Shown one piece after another: positions 1-8,183 of a DNA stretch of 64,000 nt. The translations under genes were made by a program, and so were the position numbers. The notes under the pieces were generated by a model, which saw nothing but the letters and a program-made list of their open reading frames with translations, was not told the DNA's origin and did not search any database. Every line of letters begins with the position of its first letter. The stretch's first letter is position 1. Origin of the DNA: an uncultured Lachnospiraceae bacterium (GTDB lineage Bacteria > Bacillota > Clostridia > Lachnospirales > Lachnospiraceae); NCBI GenBank assembly GCA_910587635.1, contig CAJUNB010000011.1, forward strand, positions 1 to 64,000, read 5' to 3'.

Positions 1-297
1 TCAATCGCCCGCGCTTTCCTCAAAAATTCCCCTATCATCTTACTTGATGAAGCAACGGCAAGCCTTGATGTGGAAAACGAAACATTGATACAGGCTGCTT
101 TATCAAGGCTGATAAAGGATAAGACCGTACTTGTTATCGCCCATCGTATGCGTACCGTAAGCGGCGCGGATAAAGTGGTTGTGCTTTCAGACGGTTCTGT
201 TGCGGAACAGGGAACGCCGGAAAAACTGATGAACACAGGCAGGATTTACCCGCATATGGTAAAACTGCAAATGATTAGCAGAGATTGGGGTATTTAA
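1..297 (+). CDS. ABC transporter ATP-binding protein, C-terminal fragment (cut by window start)
   Basis: The reading frame is open from the first base and ends at 295-297. The visible part holds the Walker B and D-loop (LLDEATASLD, about residues 14-23), followed by the H-loop histidine in VIAHRMRTV and the usual tail of an exporter-type nucleotide-binding domain (VLSDGSVAEQGTPEKL). The SIAR at the extreme start is the end of the signature helix. This pattern fits the ATPase half of a multidrug- or peptide-exporter of the ABCB type, acting at the inner face of the membrane; the membrane domain, if fused, lies outside the window. A KTR-type remnant follows after one base, a neighbour often found in mobile-element cargo. 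Substrate cannot be told. Confidence 0.9.
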   Translation, partial: SIARAFLKNSPIILLDEATASLDVENETLIQAALSRLIKDKTVLVIAHRMRTVSGADKVVVLSDGSVAEQGTPEKLMNTGRIYPHMVKLQMISRDWGI

Positions 298-298
298 C

Positions 299-412
299 AT
301 GAATACCGAATGGATAATATGCCCCATATGCCAACTGACCGCAGTCCCTTTCTATATTTTAAGGCAGACATATCCTGTTTCACAACACAAAAGCACGGGA
401 ACTACATCATAA
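299..412 (+). pseudogene. Truncated cysteine-rich KTR-type small protein
   Basis: A 37-codon frame starts one base after the ABC gene stop. Its first eleven residues, MNTEWIICPIC, match my recollection of the cysteine-rich KTR family carried by many Firmicute integrative elements. The intact family continues with a KTR motif and a second CPKC knuckle; here both are lost and the remaining 26 residues look unrelated, so only one CxxC survives. It is probably a deletion relic. The family match is from memory, not from a search. Confidence 0.45.
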
Positions 413-474
413 TACTACATGTGTGTATCGCAGGCGTTGCCTGTATCGTGCGGTAGTCATCTTACCAAACCCTG

Positions 475-500
475 CCACAAGAAGCTGTAACTTCTTGTGG
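475..500. repeat. Perfect inverted repeat (hairpin)
   Basis: CCACAAGAAG at 475-484 pairs perfectly with CTTCTTGTGG at 491-500 around a 6-base loop. There is no T-tract after it, so it is not a standard intrinsic terminator. The gap 413-607 otherwise shows nothing that I recognise. Confidence 0.6.
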
Positions 501-607
501 TGGTACACCATTACGTTCTTGCATTCTCGTTTTATCATATAAATGCTGATTTTTCTTTGAAAAGAGAGTATCATGTATTTATATTCATCAAGAATGTGGA
601 GAGGATT

Positions 608-1092
608 ATGCTTGTGAAAGAGAGGATTACATCCAAAATCGAACGATTACTTTCCAAAGTATATTATTGCAGGCCGGAAAGATTGCGGGAAGACAGCGCA
701 ATATTTTCCGTGAATACAGATGTGAGACAGGTATATATAAAAATAGCAGCATATAGAAACTGCACCGTTATCTGTACATCTGAGGATTTGCAAGAAAAGA
801 CACGCAAGTTCCTGCGAGGAAAGAGCAGAGATGAAATTTTTGAATTGCCACTTGTCTATGGACAGACAATTCATTATGTTCCGGGAAATCTTTTCTCAGG
901 TAATCTTTGTGAGAGCTGTGTAGCAGAAAGATTGTTCTGTTTTATTCGGCATCTGTCACAAATATTGGTTCTCAAATGGCAGCCAGTAGATGTGGTTACA
1001 TACCCATATGGATAGATACTTTTGGGACAATTTTCGACAGTCATTATGGGTATAAAGATATGGTTCAGAGCGTGTGTTCCTTTGTTTACTGA
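608..1092 (+). pseudogene. GNAT family acetyltransferase pseudogene with internal deletion and frameshift
   Basis: The ATG at 608 follows a GGAGAGG ribosome site. The frame gives an N-terminal region of about 97 residues (ending near QTIHYVPG) typical of a clostridial GNAT protein, then runs into unrelated sequence and stops at 1013-1015. In another frame, from about 918 to the TGA at 1090-1092, a typical GNAT C-terminus is readable: FYSASVTNIGSQ, then RCGYIP and DTFGTIF. The acetyl-CoA binding core that should lie between these parts is missing, so roughly half of the expected protein of about 270 residues has been deleted and the ends are out of frame. The gene is very likely dead. Its position beside the KTR remnant suggests decay at a former element boundary. 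Confidence 0.75.
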
Positions 1093-1145
1093 GGGTAAGA
1101 TACAAAGGACGGGAAAGAGATATGGCTGAAAAGAAGGAGAAAGAT

Positions 1146-2564
1146 ATGAAAAAAATAAAAACTGTAGCCTGGCTGATTTTTTTACTGCTCTCTGTTGCCG
1201 GATGTGGGAGAGATGGAAAAGAGGGATTGGTGAAAGGCGAGGAGAATGGCAGAGAAGTGGTGGATGAATTGCGGGAGGCGGGTTCGGAGGATGAGACAGG
1301 TAGCATAGAAGCCAGTACAGAGGATTCAGGAGACAGCGGCGTAACAGCCGATAACAAAGAGACAGCTACTTTTGGCGTACAGATTGAGGGTCTCATAGAA
1401 GAACAGAGTTTTGTAACGATACTGGACGGCTGGGGAGAAGTGGTGTTTGCCTCCATTGCTCCGACAGACGATATAGGTGAGCCGAAGTTCGCGCTGGTAA
1501 AGGGCGGAGAGATCGTATACCGTTTTCCGATGGCTCCTGATGGGAATGGCGATCGGTTTGTGGAAGTGAGCGCAGTGTCTTTCCGGGATTATAATATGGA
1601 CGGAAAAGAGGATATCATAGTGCTCATCGGATATGGGGATGGGACGGATACGTGGAACAGTCCCCGGGTTTTTCTTCAGGAGGATTCTGACAATATGTTC
1701 TATCTGGATCATCCTGACCTGGAGAATTATCGTTTGATGGGAAATGCCATGTCAGAAGACGCTGCGTCAGGAGATTCTGTATCGGGAAATACCGGAGCCG
1801 GATTTTACAGGGATACTTTCCTGGAAGAATATTTGACTGCACAGGGACTGACGGAAAATATGGCCGACATATTGGAAGCGTGGCCTGATTATGTGGAATA
1901 TGCAGACAGGTCTTGCGGTTATGGCAGCAGCCTGGAGCGGCAGATGGCGTTATTTGCGCAGTACAAGGACGTATGGGCCGCCGATGTGACATATGCAGAT
2001 GAGAGCTACTGTTTTACGATGAGAGATTTGGACTATGACGGCAAAGTGGAACTGATCGTTGCCAATTACGGAGGGACGGGTCACTATACATACAGTCGCT
2101 TTTATAAAATAGATGAACAGGAACATCTGAAAGAACTGGAAACTTCCTTTGTGGAAGGAGATTCCCAGCCGGATATTATTACGGACAGCGTGACAGTATA
2201 CAACAGTTTTTCTCTTCAGGGCATGCGGGATTATTATATTGTATATGATCAGATAAAGGATTCTCCTGACAGTTATGTATATCGGGTCAGCTCTCTGTGT
2301 GTAGTGGATGATTTCGTGCAGGAAACGCCCCTTGCGTCCCAGACAGTTGTTTATGAAGGAGAGGATTATACTCCCCGGATCAGCAGCATGGACTGTAACG
2401 GAAATGCTGTTTCGGAAGAAGAATATGAAAACTTTCCAGAGAAATATTACAGCAGTATGGGACTGACAAAAAGGGAAGTTTCGTTCATATGGACAGATGT
2501 GAGCCGGATCATCGGAATGAGCAGTGAGGAGGCGGAACTGTTTCTTAAGGAGACTTATTTATAA
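1146..2564 (+). CDS. Lipoprotein with two calcium-loop-like motifs, function unknown
   Basis: I chose the ATG at 1146 because AAGGAG lies just upstream and it gives a clean lipoprotein signal: MKKIKTV, a hydrophobic stretch, then SVAGC with Cys20 as the lipidation site. In-frame starts further upstream (1074, 1122) would bury the signal. An acidic, low-complexity linker follows (about residues 25-75). Two aspartate-rich loops of the D-x-N/D-x-D-G type appear, DYNMDGKEDI and DLDYDGKVEL, each followed by a beta-strand, resembling VCBS/FG-GAP style calcium loops. The protein is predicted to sit on the outer face of the membrane. I do not recognise the family and there is no operon partner; the next gene has its own promoter. 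Confidence 0.8.
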   Translation: MKKIKTVAWLIFLLLSVAGCGRDGKEGLVKGEENGREVVDELREAGSEDETGSIEASTEDSGDSGVTADNKETATFGVQIEGLIEEQSFVTILDGWGEVVFASIAPTDDIGEPKFALVKGGEIVYRFPMAPDGNGDRFVEVSAVSFRDYNMDGKEDIIVLIGYGDGTDTWNSPRVFLQEDSDNMFYLDHPDLENYRLMGNAMSEDAASGDSVSGNTGAGFYRDTFLEEYLTAQGLTENMADILEAWPDYVEYADRSCGYGSSLERQMALFAQYKDVWAADVTYADESYCFTMRDLDYDGKVELIVANYGGTGHYTYSRFYKIDEQEHLKELETSFVEGDSQPDIITDSVTVYNSFSLQGMRDYYIVYDQIKDSPDSYVYRVSSLCVVDDFVQETPLASQTVVYEGEDYTPRISSMDCNGNAVSEEEYENFPEKYYSSMGLTKREVSFIWTDVSRIIGMSSEEAELFLKETYL

Positions 2565-2617
2565 TATGTTCCCTATTCCAGGATATCATAATTTGTAACG
2601 TGAATAAAAGACTGCGG

Positions 2618-2647
2618 TTGCAGGAATGCTGGGAATCGTGCTATACT
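2618..2647 (+). promoter_or_regulatory. Predicted sigma-A promoter for the radical SAM gene
   Basis: TTGCAG at 2618-2623 and TATACT at 2642-2647 are separated by 18 bases. It drives a leader of about 140 nt that contains three consecutive hairpins. Confidence 0.6.
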
Positions 2648-2660
2648 TATATTTATTCTC

Positions 2661-2746
2661 GTATAGGAAATTCCTGTACGGGAACAGATACAGATCGTAC
2701 TGCGGCGGATTGGAAATATGTCGCTGAAGCGGCCCGCCGCAGGCGG
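2661..2746 (+). promoter_or_regulatory. Structured 5' leader upstream of radical SAM gene
   Basis: Two hairpins precede a terminator: GTATAGG 2661-2667 with CCTGTAC 2673-2679 (one G-T pair), and a perfect 9-bp GC-rich stem, CTGCGGCGG 2700-2708 with CCGCCGCAG 2734-2742, enclosing 25 bases. The order structured domain, terminator, ribosome site is that of a cis-acting attenuator. I do not recognise a known riboswitch class. Confidence 0.5.
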
Positions 2747-2772
2747 AGAATCCTGTGACAGGATTTTTTTTA
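2747..2772 (+). terminator. Intrinsic terminator or attenuator in leader
   Basis: AATCCTG 2749-2755 pairs with CAGGATT 2759-2765 around a TGA loop, followed by a run of T. It ends about 20 bases before the start codon of the radical SAM gene and downstream of that gene's promoter, so it is placed for conditional termination. It could alternatively be the late terminator of the upstream lipoprotein gene. Confidence 0.6.
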
Positions 2773-2793
2773 TTTTTAAAGGTGGGGAAGGTT

Positions 2794-4221
2794 ATGAAAG
2801 TAAGAGTGATTGAGCCTGGGAACAGGCCCTATAAGCCGACGATATTAAACCATTTTGTATATGACAGATATATCAGGACGCCGTCTGTAGGATTGAATAC
2901 ACTGGCCACGATTGTGAAAGAGAAGGTAAAAGATACCCTGATGTACAGCGAGTCGATTTCCCGACTTGTTATGGACGATATTTTGGATGCAGATATGATA
3001 GTGATCGGTATTTTTACGTTCAGTGCAGTAAGAGGTTATCAGCTGGCCAGATATTTCAAAAAGAAGAGTCATGCCGTTGTTGTGATGGGAGGTCTCCACG
3101 CTTCCATGCACTACAGGGAAGCGGTAAAATACTGTGATTATGTCCTGCTGGGAGAAGGGGACGAGTCGATACTGGAGCTGGTAGAAGCAGTAAAAAAAGG
3201 GGAGACACCTGCATTTCCAGGGGTTGTATACCGGAAAGACGGTAAACTGGTACATACTGGCCAGCGCAGGGCACCGGAAACCTTTGAGACGATACCGGAT
3301 AAAAATCTTGTATATCATTATAAAAAAATGGCCGGATACAATACACTCTGGGGGCAGGTTCATGCATCCAGGGGGTGCCCTCATAACTGTGACTATTGTG
3401 CCCTTGTCCGGCACTTTGGCAGACGGGTCAGAACCCGGACTCCCGATAATGTGCTGGAAGATATCAAAAGGACGATTGCGTTCCAGGAAGAGGGACATCA
3501 CAGGCTGCTAAAAGCACTGTGGATTACCGACGATAATTTTTTTGCAGACCGGGAATGGGCAAAGGCTGTATTGCAAAAAATAATAGACAGCGGGATTCAT
3601 TACCACTTCACAGTACAGGCAAGATGGGAAGTGGGAATGGACGATGAGATGCTTGAGCTGCTGAAAAAGGCGGGTTTTGTAGAGATCGCCATGGGGATTG
3701 AATTTATCGATGATGAGTCCTTTGCGTTGTATCATAAAAAAAGCAGTAAAGACAAAATAGTAGAATCCATTGAGAATATTCAGAGACACGGCCTCAGTGT
3801 CAGAGGATTGTTTATCCTGGGGGCAGATAATCATACAGTAGGGGCGGGAGAAAAGCTTGCTGATTTTGTAATCGAACATAATATCAAGGGGGCTTTGATT
3901 CAATGTATGTATTTTGTGCCGGGAACGCCTGTCTATGAAAGTCACAAAGACAGGCTGCTTCATCATAACTGGAGTAAATATAATGGAAACGCGGTACATA
4001 TACCGGAGAAAATGACACCCTATGAGCTGCAGATGGAGCATATAAAGGCCAGTAGAAAAATTTATTCTGTTTCCCGTCTTATACAGGCATTTTTGCATGA
4101 GGACAATCTGCACAAGTTACTTTTCCTGGGCGAGTTTTTCTGGCATATGAGTATACGGCAGGATTTAAAAAAGGAATTGCCATATCTGAAAAGGGTTTCC
4201 AGCAGATCGAAAGGACATTGA
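2794..4221 (+). CDS. B12-binding domain radical SAM protein
   Basis: The start at 2794 follows GGTGGGGAAGG. The first 150 or so residues form a cobalamin-binding-like Rossmann domain with the GGLHAS signature near residue 100 and LLGEGDES near 119. The radical SAM core follows: C195xxxC199xxC202 (in RGCPHNCDYC) binds the 4Fe-4S cluster that cleaves S-adenosylmethionine, with GIEF and GADNH in the later strands. The total of 475 residues suits class B methylases or anaerobic Mg-protoporphyrin cyclase-like enzymes. Substrate is unknown: there is no peptide precursor or obvious natural product gene beside it. A structured leader with terminator lies upstream. The C-terminal 80 residues are helical and basic. 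Confidence 0.88.
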   Translation: MKVRVIEPGNRPYKPTILNHFVYDRYIRTPSVGLNTLATIVKEKVKDTLMYSESISRLVMDDILDADMIVIGIFTFSAVRGYQLARYFKKKSHAVVVMGGLHASMHYREAVKYCDYVLLGEGDESILELVEAVKKGETPAFPGVVYRKDGKLVHTGQRRAPETFETIPDKNLVYHYKKMAGYNTLWGQVHASRGCPHNCDYCALVRHFGRRVRTRTPDNVLEDIKRTIAFQEEGHHRLLKALWITDDNFFADREWAKAVLQKIIDSGIHYHFTVQARWEVGMDDEMLELLKKAGFVEIAMGIEFIDDESFALYHKKSSKDKIVESIENIQRHGLSVRGLFILGADNHTVGAGEKLADFVIEHNIKGALIQCMYFVPGTPVYESHKDRLLHHNWSKYNGNAVHIPEKMTPYELQMEHIKASRKIYSVSRLIQAFLHEDNLHKLLFLGEFFWHMSIRQDLKKELPYLKRVSSRSKGH

Positions 4222-4294
4222 TTAAAAAGAACGGTATTGTATATAGTGGCTTTGTCATAGGATAGAAAGAAGGAAAATAAGGCAGGATAGTTCT

Positions 4295-6010
4295 ATGACA
4301 TGTGAAGAAAAAGTAAAGTCACCAGAATACAGGGAGCTTTTGTCGGATTTTACAATTGTGGATAACGGTGTCTGTTGTCAGATTGACGATTACTGTGTAG
4401 TAGAGGTAGATTCCAACATCAGTATTATATACTTTCGACCAGAAGGCAATGCACCTCTGGATATAACGCTCTATCCGTATTATTCACTGCCCAAATGTTT
4501 TGGTCTGATGCAGCAGGAGGATATTCAGACGGACCAGCCTTTTGATTCTCTGGCACTTAGTGATGCGGGAATTATACAGGTACAGGGAGAGCCTCTGGCG
4601 TTGACCGGACGAGGGGTAGTAGTCGGTATTATTGATACGGGGATTCGGTATACACAGGATGTATTTCGGGATGGCAATGGAGACAGCAGGATACTGGCAA
4701 TCTGGGATCAGACTCTGAATGAGGGAGGATCGGTGCCGGAAGGCTTTTACTACGGAACACAGTTTAGCCGGGAACAGATCAATGAGGCTCTTCAGGCAGA
4801 GAATCCCCGTGAAGTGGTGGCGAGCTGGGACACGGACGGCCATGGGACGGCCATGGCCAGTGTGGCAGCAGGCAGCAGCTTAGGCGGAGGGCGTGCCTTT
4901 ACGGGGGCGGCGCCTGATGCGGATATCGTTGTTGTGAAGCTGCGGGAGGCGAAGCAATACTTGAAAGATTATTATCTTTTGCCGGAAGAAGCAGTGGCAT
5001 ATGCGGAAACAGATATTATCATGGCTGTAAAATATCTGGAGCAGCTTGCGGCTGAGCAGGAGCGGCCCGTAGTGATCTGTCTGGGGATAGGTACGAATTC
5101 CGGCAGTCATACAGGTTCCTCTACATTGGATCGGTATTTGAACACAGTAGCCGCGAAAAGACGCCGGGCGATTGTTGCCTGTGGTGGAAATGAAGGCGCT
5201 GCATCTCATCATTACCAGGGAAGCTCTGCTTCCGGTCCTCAGAATATTGAGTTAAGGGTAGGAGAAGGAGAAAGAGGATTTATCCTGGAAGTGTGGTCGG
5301 AAGGACCGAATCGCTATCAGATATCACTTCAGACTCCAGGAGGAGAAGTCATAAACGGGATAGGCGGAAGGGATCGCAGAACGGAGGAATATAGTTTTAT
5401 ATTTGACAAAACTGTGATAACAGTGGATAGTATTTTGCTGGAAGAGGCTTCTGACAGAAGTCTGGTATTGTTTCGATTTGATGGGCCTACGCCGGGAGTG
5501 TGGACATTCACGATAGATATAGATGTGGCGCTCATTGGCAGTAAATATAATATATGGCTTCCCATAGAGGAATTTCTCAGTGGAGATACTTATTTTTTGC
5601 GGCCGGAGCCGGATATCACCCTGACGGCACCGTCAATGGCGGACGGTGTCATTACGATAAACGCTTATAACGATATGGATGGGGGATTCTATGAAAAATC
5701 CGGGAGAGGATTTACAGCTGATCGGCGTATTAAGCCGGAGTTTACGGCTCCCGGTGTGAACATTTCCACTTCTCTGGGAAAACGGACGGGGAGTAGTCTG
5801 GCAGCGGCAGTTACTACAGGGGCGGTAGCCCAGTTATTGCAGTGGGCTGTGGTAGATAAGAAATTTCCTCTTATTTCAGGGAGGGAGTTGAAATATTATT
5901 TGGCGCTGGGCGCTGTCAGAGACAGTAATGTACAGTATCCGAATCAAGAATGGGGACTTGGAAAGATCAATGTTTTACATACTTTTCAGGAATTGGCAGG
6001 ATTATTCTGA
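4295..6010 (+). CDS. Subtilisin-like serine protease, S8 family (Csp-like)
   Basis: The protein has 571 residues and no signal peptide. The catalytic triad is complete: Asp114 in IIDTG, His183 in DGHGTAMA, and Ser501 in TGSSLAAA, with the oxyanion Asn299 in GGNEG. An insert of about 120 residues between the His block and the Ser block forms a beta-rich jelly-roll-like part (around 315-440). This architecture and the lack of an export signal fit the Csp subtilases of clostridia, which process cortex hydrolase during spore germination. The Csp link is inference; a general intracellular subtilase is the alternative. The gene follows the radical SAM gene by 73 bases and precedes the LspA-like gene, so a single transcript is possible. 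Confidence 0.85.
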   Translation: MTCEEKVKSPEYRELLSDFTIVDNGVCCQIDDYCVVEVDSNISIIYFRPEGNAPLDITLYPYYSLPKCFGLMQQEDIQTDQPFDSLALSDAGIIQVQGEPLALTGRGVVVGIIDTGIRYTQDVFRDGNGDSRILAIWDQTLNEGGSVPEGFYYGTQFSREQINEALQAENPREVVASWDTDGHGTAMASVAAGSSLGGGRAFTGAAPDADIVVVKLREAKQYLKDYYLLPEEAVAYAETDIIMAVKYLEQLAAEQERPVVICLGIGTNSGSHTGSSTLDRYLNTVAAKRRRAIVACGGNEGAASHHYQGSSASGPQNIELRVGEGERGFILEVWSEGPNRYQISLQTPGGEVINGIGGRDRRTEEYSFIFDKTVITVDSILLEEASDRSLVLFRFDGPTPGVWTFTIDIDVALIGSKYNIWLPIEEFLSGDTYFLRPEPDITLTAPSMADGVITINAYNDMDGGFYEKSGRGFTADRRIKPEFTAPGVNISTSLGKRTGSSLAAAVTTGAVAQLLQWAVVDKKFPLISGRELKYYLALGAVRDSNVQYPNQEWGLGKINVLHTFQELAGLF

Positions 6011-6045
6011 AACGGACACGGGATAGTTGTAGGGAGAACTTATTT

Positions 6046-6501
6046 ATGATCTATATCACTATCGTAGCAGGTATTTTCCTGGCAGAGTTTTTTGGAAAGA
6101 GCTACATTGAAAAACATAAGAAAGAAGGAAAAGAAGAGCCTGTCTGGGGCGGCAGGATTGTTATCCGCAAATATCATAACAGAGGTGCTTTTCTGAATGC
6201 AGGAGAGGGGAGAAGCTCTGTTGTGGCAGTGCTTTCTTTCTCCCTGACGGTGTGCGTTGCGGTTTTCTTTTTGCTGACCGGCAGACAGAAAGGAAAATAT
6301 ATGATGAAAACGGGCCTTGCCCTGCTTCTGGGAGGGGCCCTGAGCAATACGTATGACAGACTGAAGCGAAAATATGTTGTAGATTATTTCAGTTTTGGTG
6401 TAAAATGGAAACGGCTGCGCAACATTGTATTTAACATCTCGGATTTCTGTATTCTGGCAGGAACGTTATTGACAGTTTTAGGACAGGAGGAAACGTTGTG
6501 A
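6046..6501 (+). CDS. Signal peptidase II-like membrane protein
   Basis: The start at 6046 has AGGGAGA upstream and gives 151 residues; an upstream in-frame start at 5950 would overlap the subtilase. Four hydrophobic segments are seen. Motifs resemble LspA: HNRGAFLN early, NTYDR then VVDYFSF in the middle, and FNISDFCILAG near the end; the aspartates of VVDYF and NISD are the expected catalytic pair. LspA removes the signal from prolipoproteins at the membrane. The amino-terminal part is more divergent than in a housekeeping LspA, so this may be a paralogue. It overlaps the next gene by four bases. Confidence 0.75.
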   Translation: MIYITIVAGIFLAEFFGKSYIEKHKKEGKEEPVWGGRIVIRKYHNRGAFLNAGEGRSSVVAVLSFSLTVCVAVFFLLTGRQKGKYMMKTGLALLLGGALSNTYDRLKRKYVVDYFSFGVKWKRLRNIVFNISDFCILAGTLLTVLGQEETL

Positions 6502-7160
6502 TCAGACATTTAATTTTTGATGTGGACGGAACAATATGGGATTCTACAGCAATTGTAGCGAAAGGGTGGAATCTGGCAATTGAAGAGACGGGATATACGG
6601 ATACTGTTATTACGGCAGAGATGCTGCAAAAGGAATTTGGAAAGACAATGGATGTGATCGCAGATGACCTTTTTGGAGCTGAACCCGATCGGGAAAAAAG
6701 AAAATTACTGCTGGACAGGTGCTGCTATCATGAACATCAGCTTCTGGAAGAAAATGAAAAGGATATTTCTTATCCGGGTATGTATGCCTGCATGGAAAAA
6801 CTGGCGGCAATATATGATCTCTATATCGTCAGCAATTGTCAGAAAGGGTATATAGAGCTTGTTCTGGAAAAAAATCATATGGCTCATCTGATCCGGGACT
6901 ATGAGTGTTTTGGGAATACGGGTGTGACAAAAGGAGAGACAATTCGTATTTTGATGGAACGCTGTGGCATTCGGCAGGAAGAGGCGGTCTATATTGGCGA
7001 TACCCTGGGAGATCAGGAAGCCTCCGATGCGGCAGGGATTCCGTTTTTGTATGCGGCATATGGATTTGGGGATGTAAAAGATGCAAAATTGCAGATCGAT
7101 CGCTTTGCCGATCTGCCAATTGTTCTGGAAGAGCTGAACAGAACAGGGTGGAAAGGATAA
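6498..7160 (+). CDS. HAD family hydrolase (phosphoglycolate phosphatase-like)
   Basis: The start is GTG at 6498, inside the stop of the LspA-like gene (GTGA overlap), with AGGAGG just upstream, so the two are translationally coupled. The 220-residue product has the four HAD motifs: FDVDGTIWD (motif I, nucleophile Asp8), IVSN (motif II), a lysine before GETIRIL (motif III) and YIGDTLGDQEAS (motif IV). A helical cap sits between motifs I and II. It should dephosphorylate a small phosphometabolite in the cytoplasm; substrate cannot be assigned from sequence. Confidence 0.88.
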   Translation: MIRHLIFDVDGTIWDSTAIVAKGWNLAIEETGYTDTVITAEMLQKEFGKTMDVIADDLFGAEPDREKRKLLLDRCCYHEHQLLEENEKDISYPGMYACMEKLAAIYDLYIVSNCQKGYIELVLEKNHMAHLIRDYECFGNTGVTKGETIRILMERCGIRQEEAVYIGDTLGDQEASDAAGIPFLYAAYGFGDVKDAKLQIDRFADLPIVLEELNRTGWKG

Positions 7161-7168
7161 TGGTTTCA

Positions 7169-7218
7169 GACTGAGGAAATTGTATTTCCAGGTGTTCTTG
7201 AATCAAATTTCCTCAGTC
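7169..7218. terminator. Inverted repeat between convergent genes
   Basis: A perfect 13-bp inverted repeat, GACTGAGGAAATT 7169-7181 and its complement 7206-7218, with a 24-base loop, lies between the convergent HAD and aldolase genes. There is no strong T-tract on either strand, so the bidirectional terminator role is inferred from position. Confidence 0.55.
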
Positions 7219-7262
7219 AAGGTACAGCTACTTAAATCTTACATGGTTTATTGTTATTATCC

Positions 7263-8171
7263 TTATGCAAGGCCGGATTCTTTTACGATCTGGTCGATTT
7301 TTGTTTTTTCTGCATCGGTGAGTGGCTCAATGGGAAAACTTGTATAGTCGGTGCTGCTCAGTTTCAGTAAATAACCAAGATATTTCATGCTGCTGAGCCA
7401 GGATTTTCCTACCGACAGAGATTTGCGCACGTGCCATACCTGGCGCTGGAACCCATAGGCGGCCTGCACGTCTCCTTTTTGCGCCGCATCGTACATATCT
7501 TTAAATACTTTCGGGAAGAGGCAGCCAAGTCCGGGCACACAGCCATCTGCACCAAATACCATGGCAGCGGCACACAATTCTTCTGCACCGTTGAAAATAC
7601 TGATATCAGCGTCCTCTAACAGGTACATACATCTCTGGAAATGTTCCCAATCTGCGGAGCTGTCTTTAAAAGCAGTAATATTGTCTATCTTTGCCAGCTC
7701 GGCAATAGTTTCCGGTGCAATGCATGTACCTGTCATGCCGGGAATATTGTATACGACAACGTTACAGTCTGTAGAAGATGCTATTTTTTCATAGTGGCGA
7801 ATAATTTCATCCTGGCAAGTGTTTTGAATATAGAAAGGAACTGTGGCAACCACATATTTTGCACCGAGTTGTTCAGCCTCTTTGATGTTTTCCAGAGCCC
7901 GCTCGGTAGTAGAGTCCACGCAGCCACAAAATACAGGAATTCTGTTGTTTACATGTTCCAGAGAGACTTTGAGAGCCTCTCTCCATACATCGCGGCTTGT
8001 CCTCATAGCTTCTCCCGTGGAACCCATCGTGAAAACGCCGGTTACACCACCGTCTATACAGTGGTCAATGACCTTGCACATGCCGTCTCTATCCAGCTTT
8101 CCTTCTTTTGTCAAAGGGGTAATGATCGGAGGAATAATGCCTCCCAGAGTGCCTTTTGTTACTTGTTTCAT
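7263..8171 (-). CDS. Class I aldolase of the DapA/NanA superfamily (not a true DapA)
   Basis: The 302-residue product has the N-acetylneuraminate lyase/dihydrodipicolinate synthase fold signature. GSTGE at 50-54, Tyr141 in YNIPG and the Schiff-base Lys169 in TAFKDSS are present. True DapA has GTTGE and an arginine in the YN-P-x-R-TG loop to hold aspartate semialdehyde; here the loop reads YNIPGMTG, without that arginine. A 2-keto-3-deoxy sugar acid or sialic acid aldolase/dehydratase is therefore more likely. It is the third gene of an SDR-Gfo/Idh-aldolase operon, divergent from YhcH, AraC and a sugar ABC importer, which supports catabolism of a sugar acid. Exact substrate unknown. Confidence 0.85.
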   Translation of the reverse strand: MKQVTKGTLGGIIPPIITPLTKEGKLDRDGMCKVIDHCIDGGVTGVFTMGSTGEAMRTSRDVWREALKVSLEHVNNRIPVFCGCVDSTTERALENIKEAEQLGAKYVVATVPFYIQNTCQDEIIRHYEKIASSTDCNVVVYNIPGMTGTCIAPETIAELAKIDNITAFKDSSADWEHFQRCMYLLEDADISIFNGAEELCAAAMVFGADGCVPGLGCLFPKVFKDMYDAAQKGDVQAAYGFQRQVWHVRKSLSVGKSWLSSMKYLGYLLKLSSTDYTSFPIEPLTDAEKTKIDQIVKESGLA

Positions 8172-8183
8172 ATTTTTTGTCTC

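Noticed and set aside
956..1456. Minus-strand frame of 166 codons opposite the lipoprotein gene
   Set aside because: It is a shadow of the plus-strand lipoprotein gene, which has a ribosome site and a signal peptide; the minus frame has neither.
7263..8171. Calling the aldolase dapA for lysine synthesis
   Set aside because: It lacks the DapA-type GTTGE and the loop arginine, and its neighbours are sugar acid genes. dapF and dapL lie elsewhere in the window.
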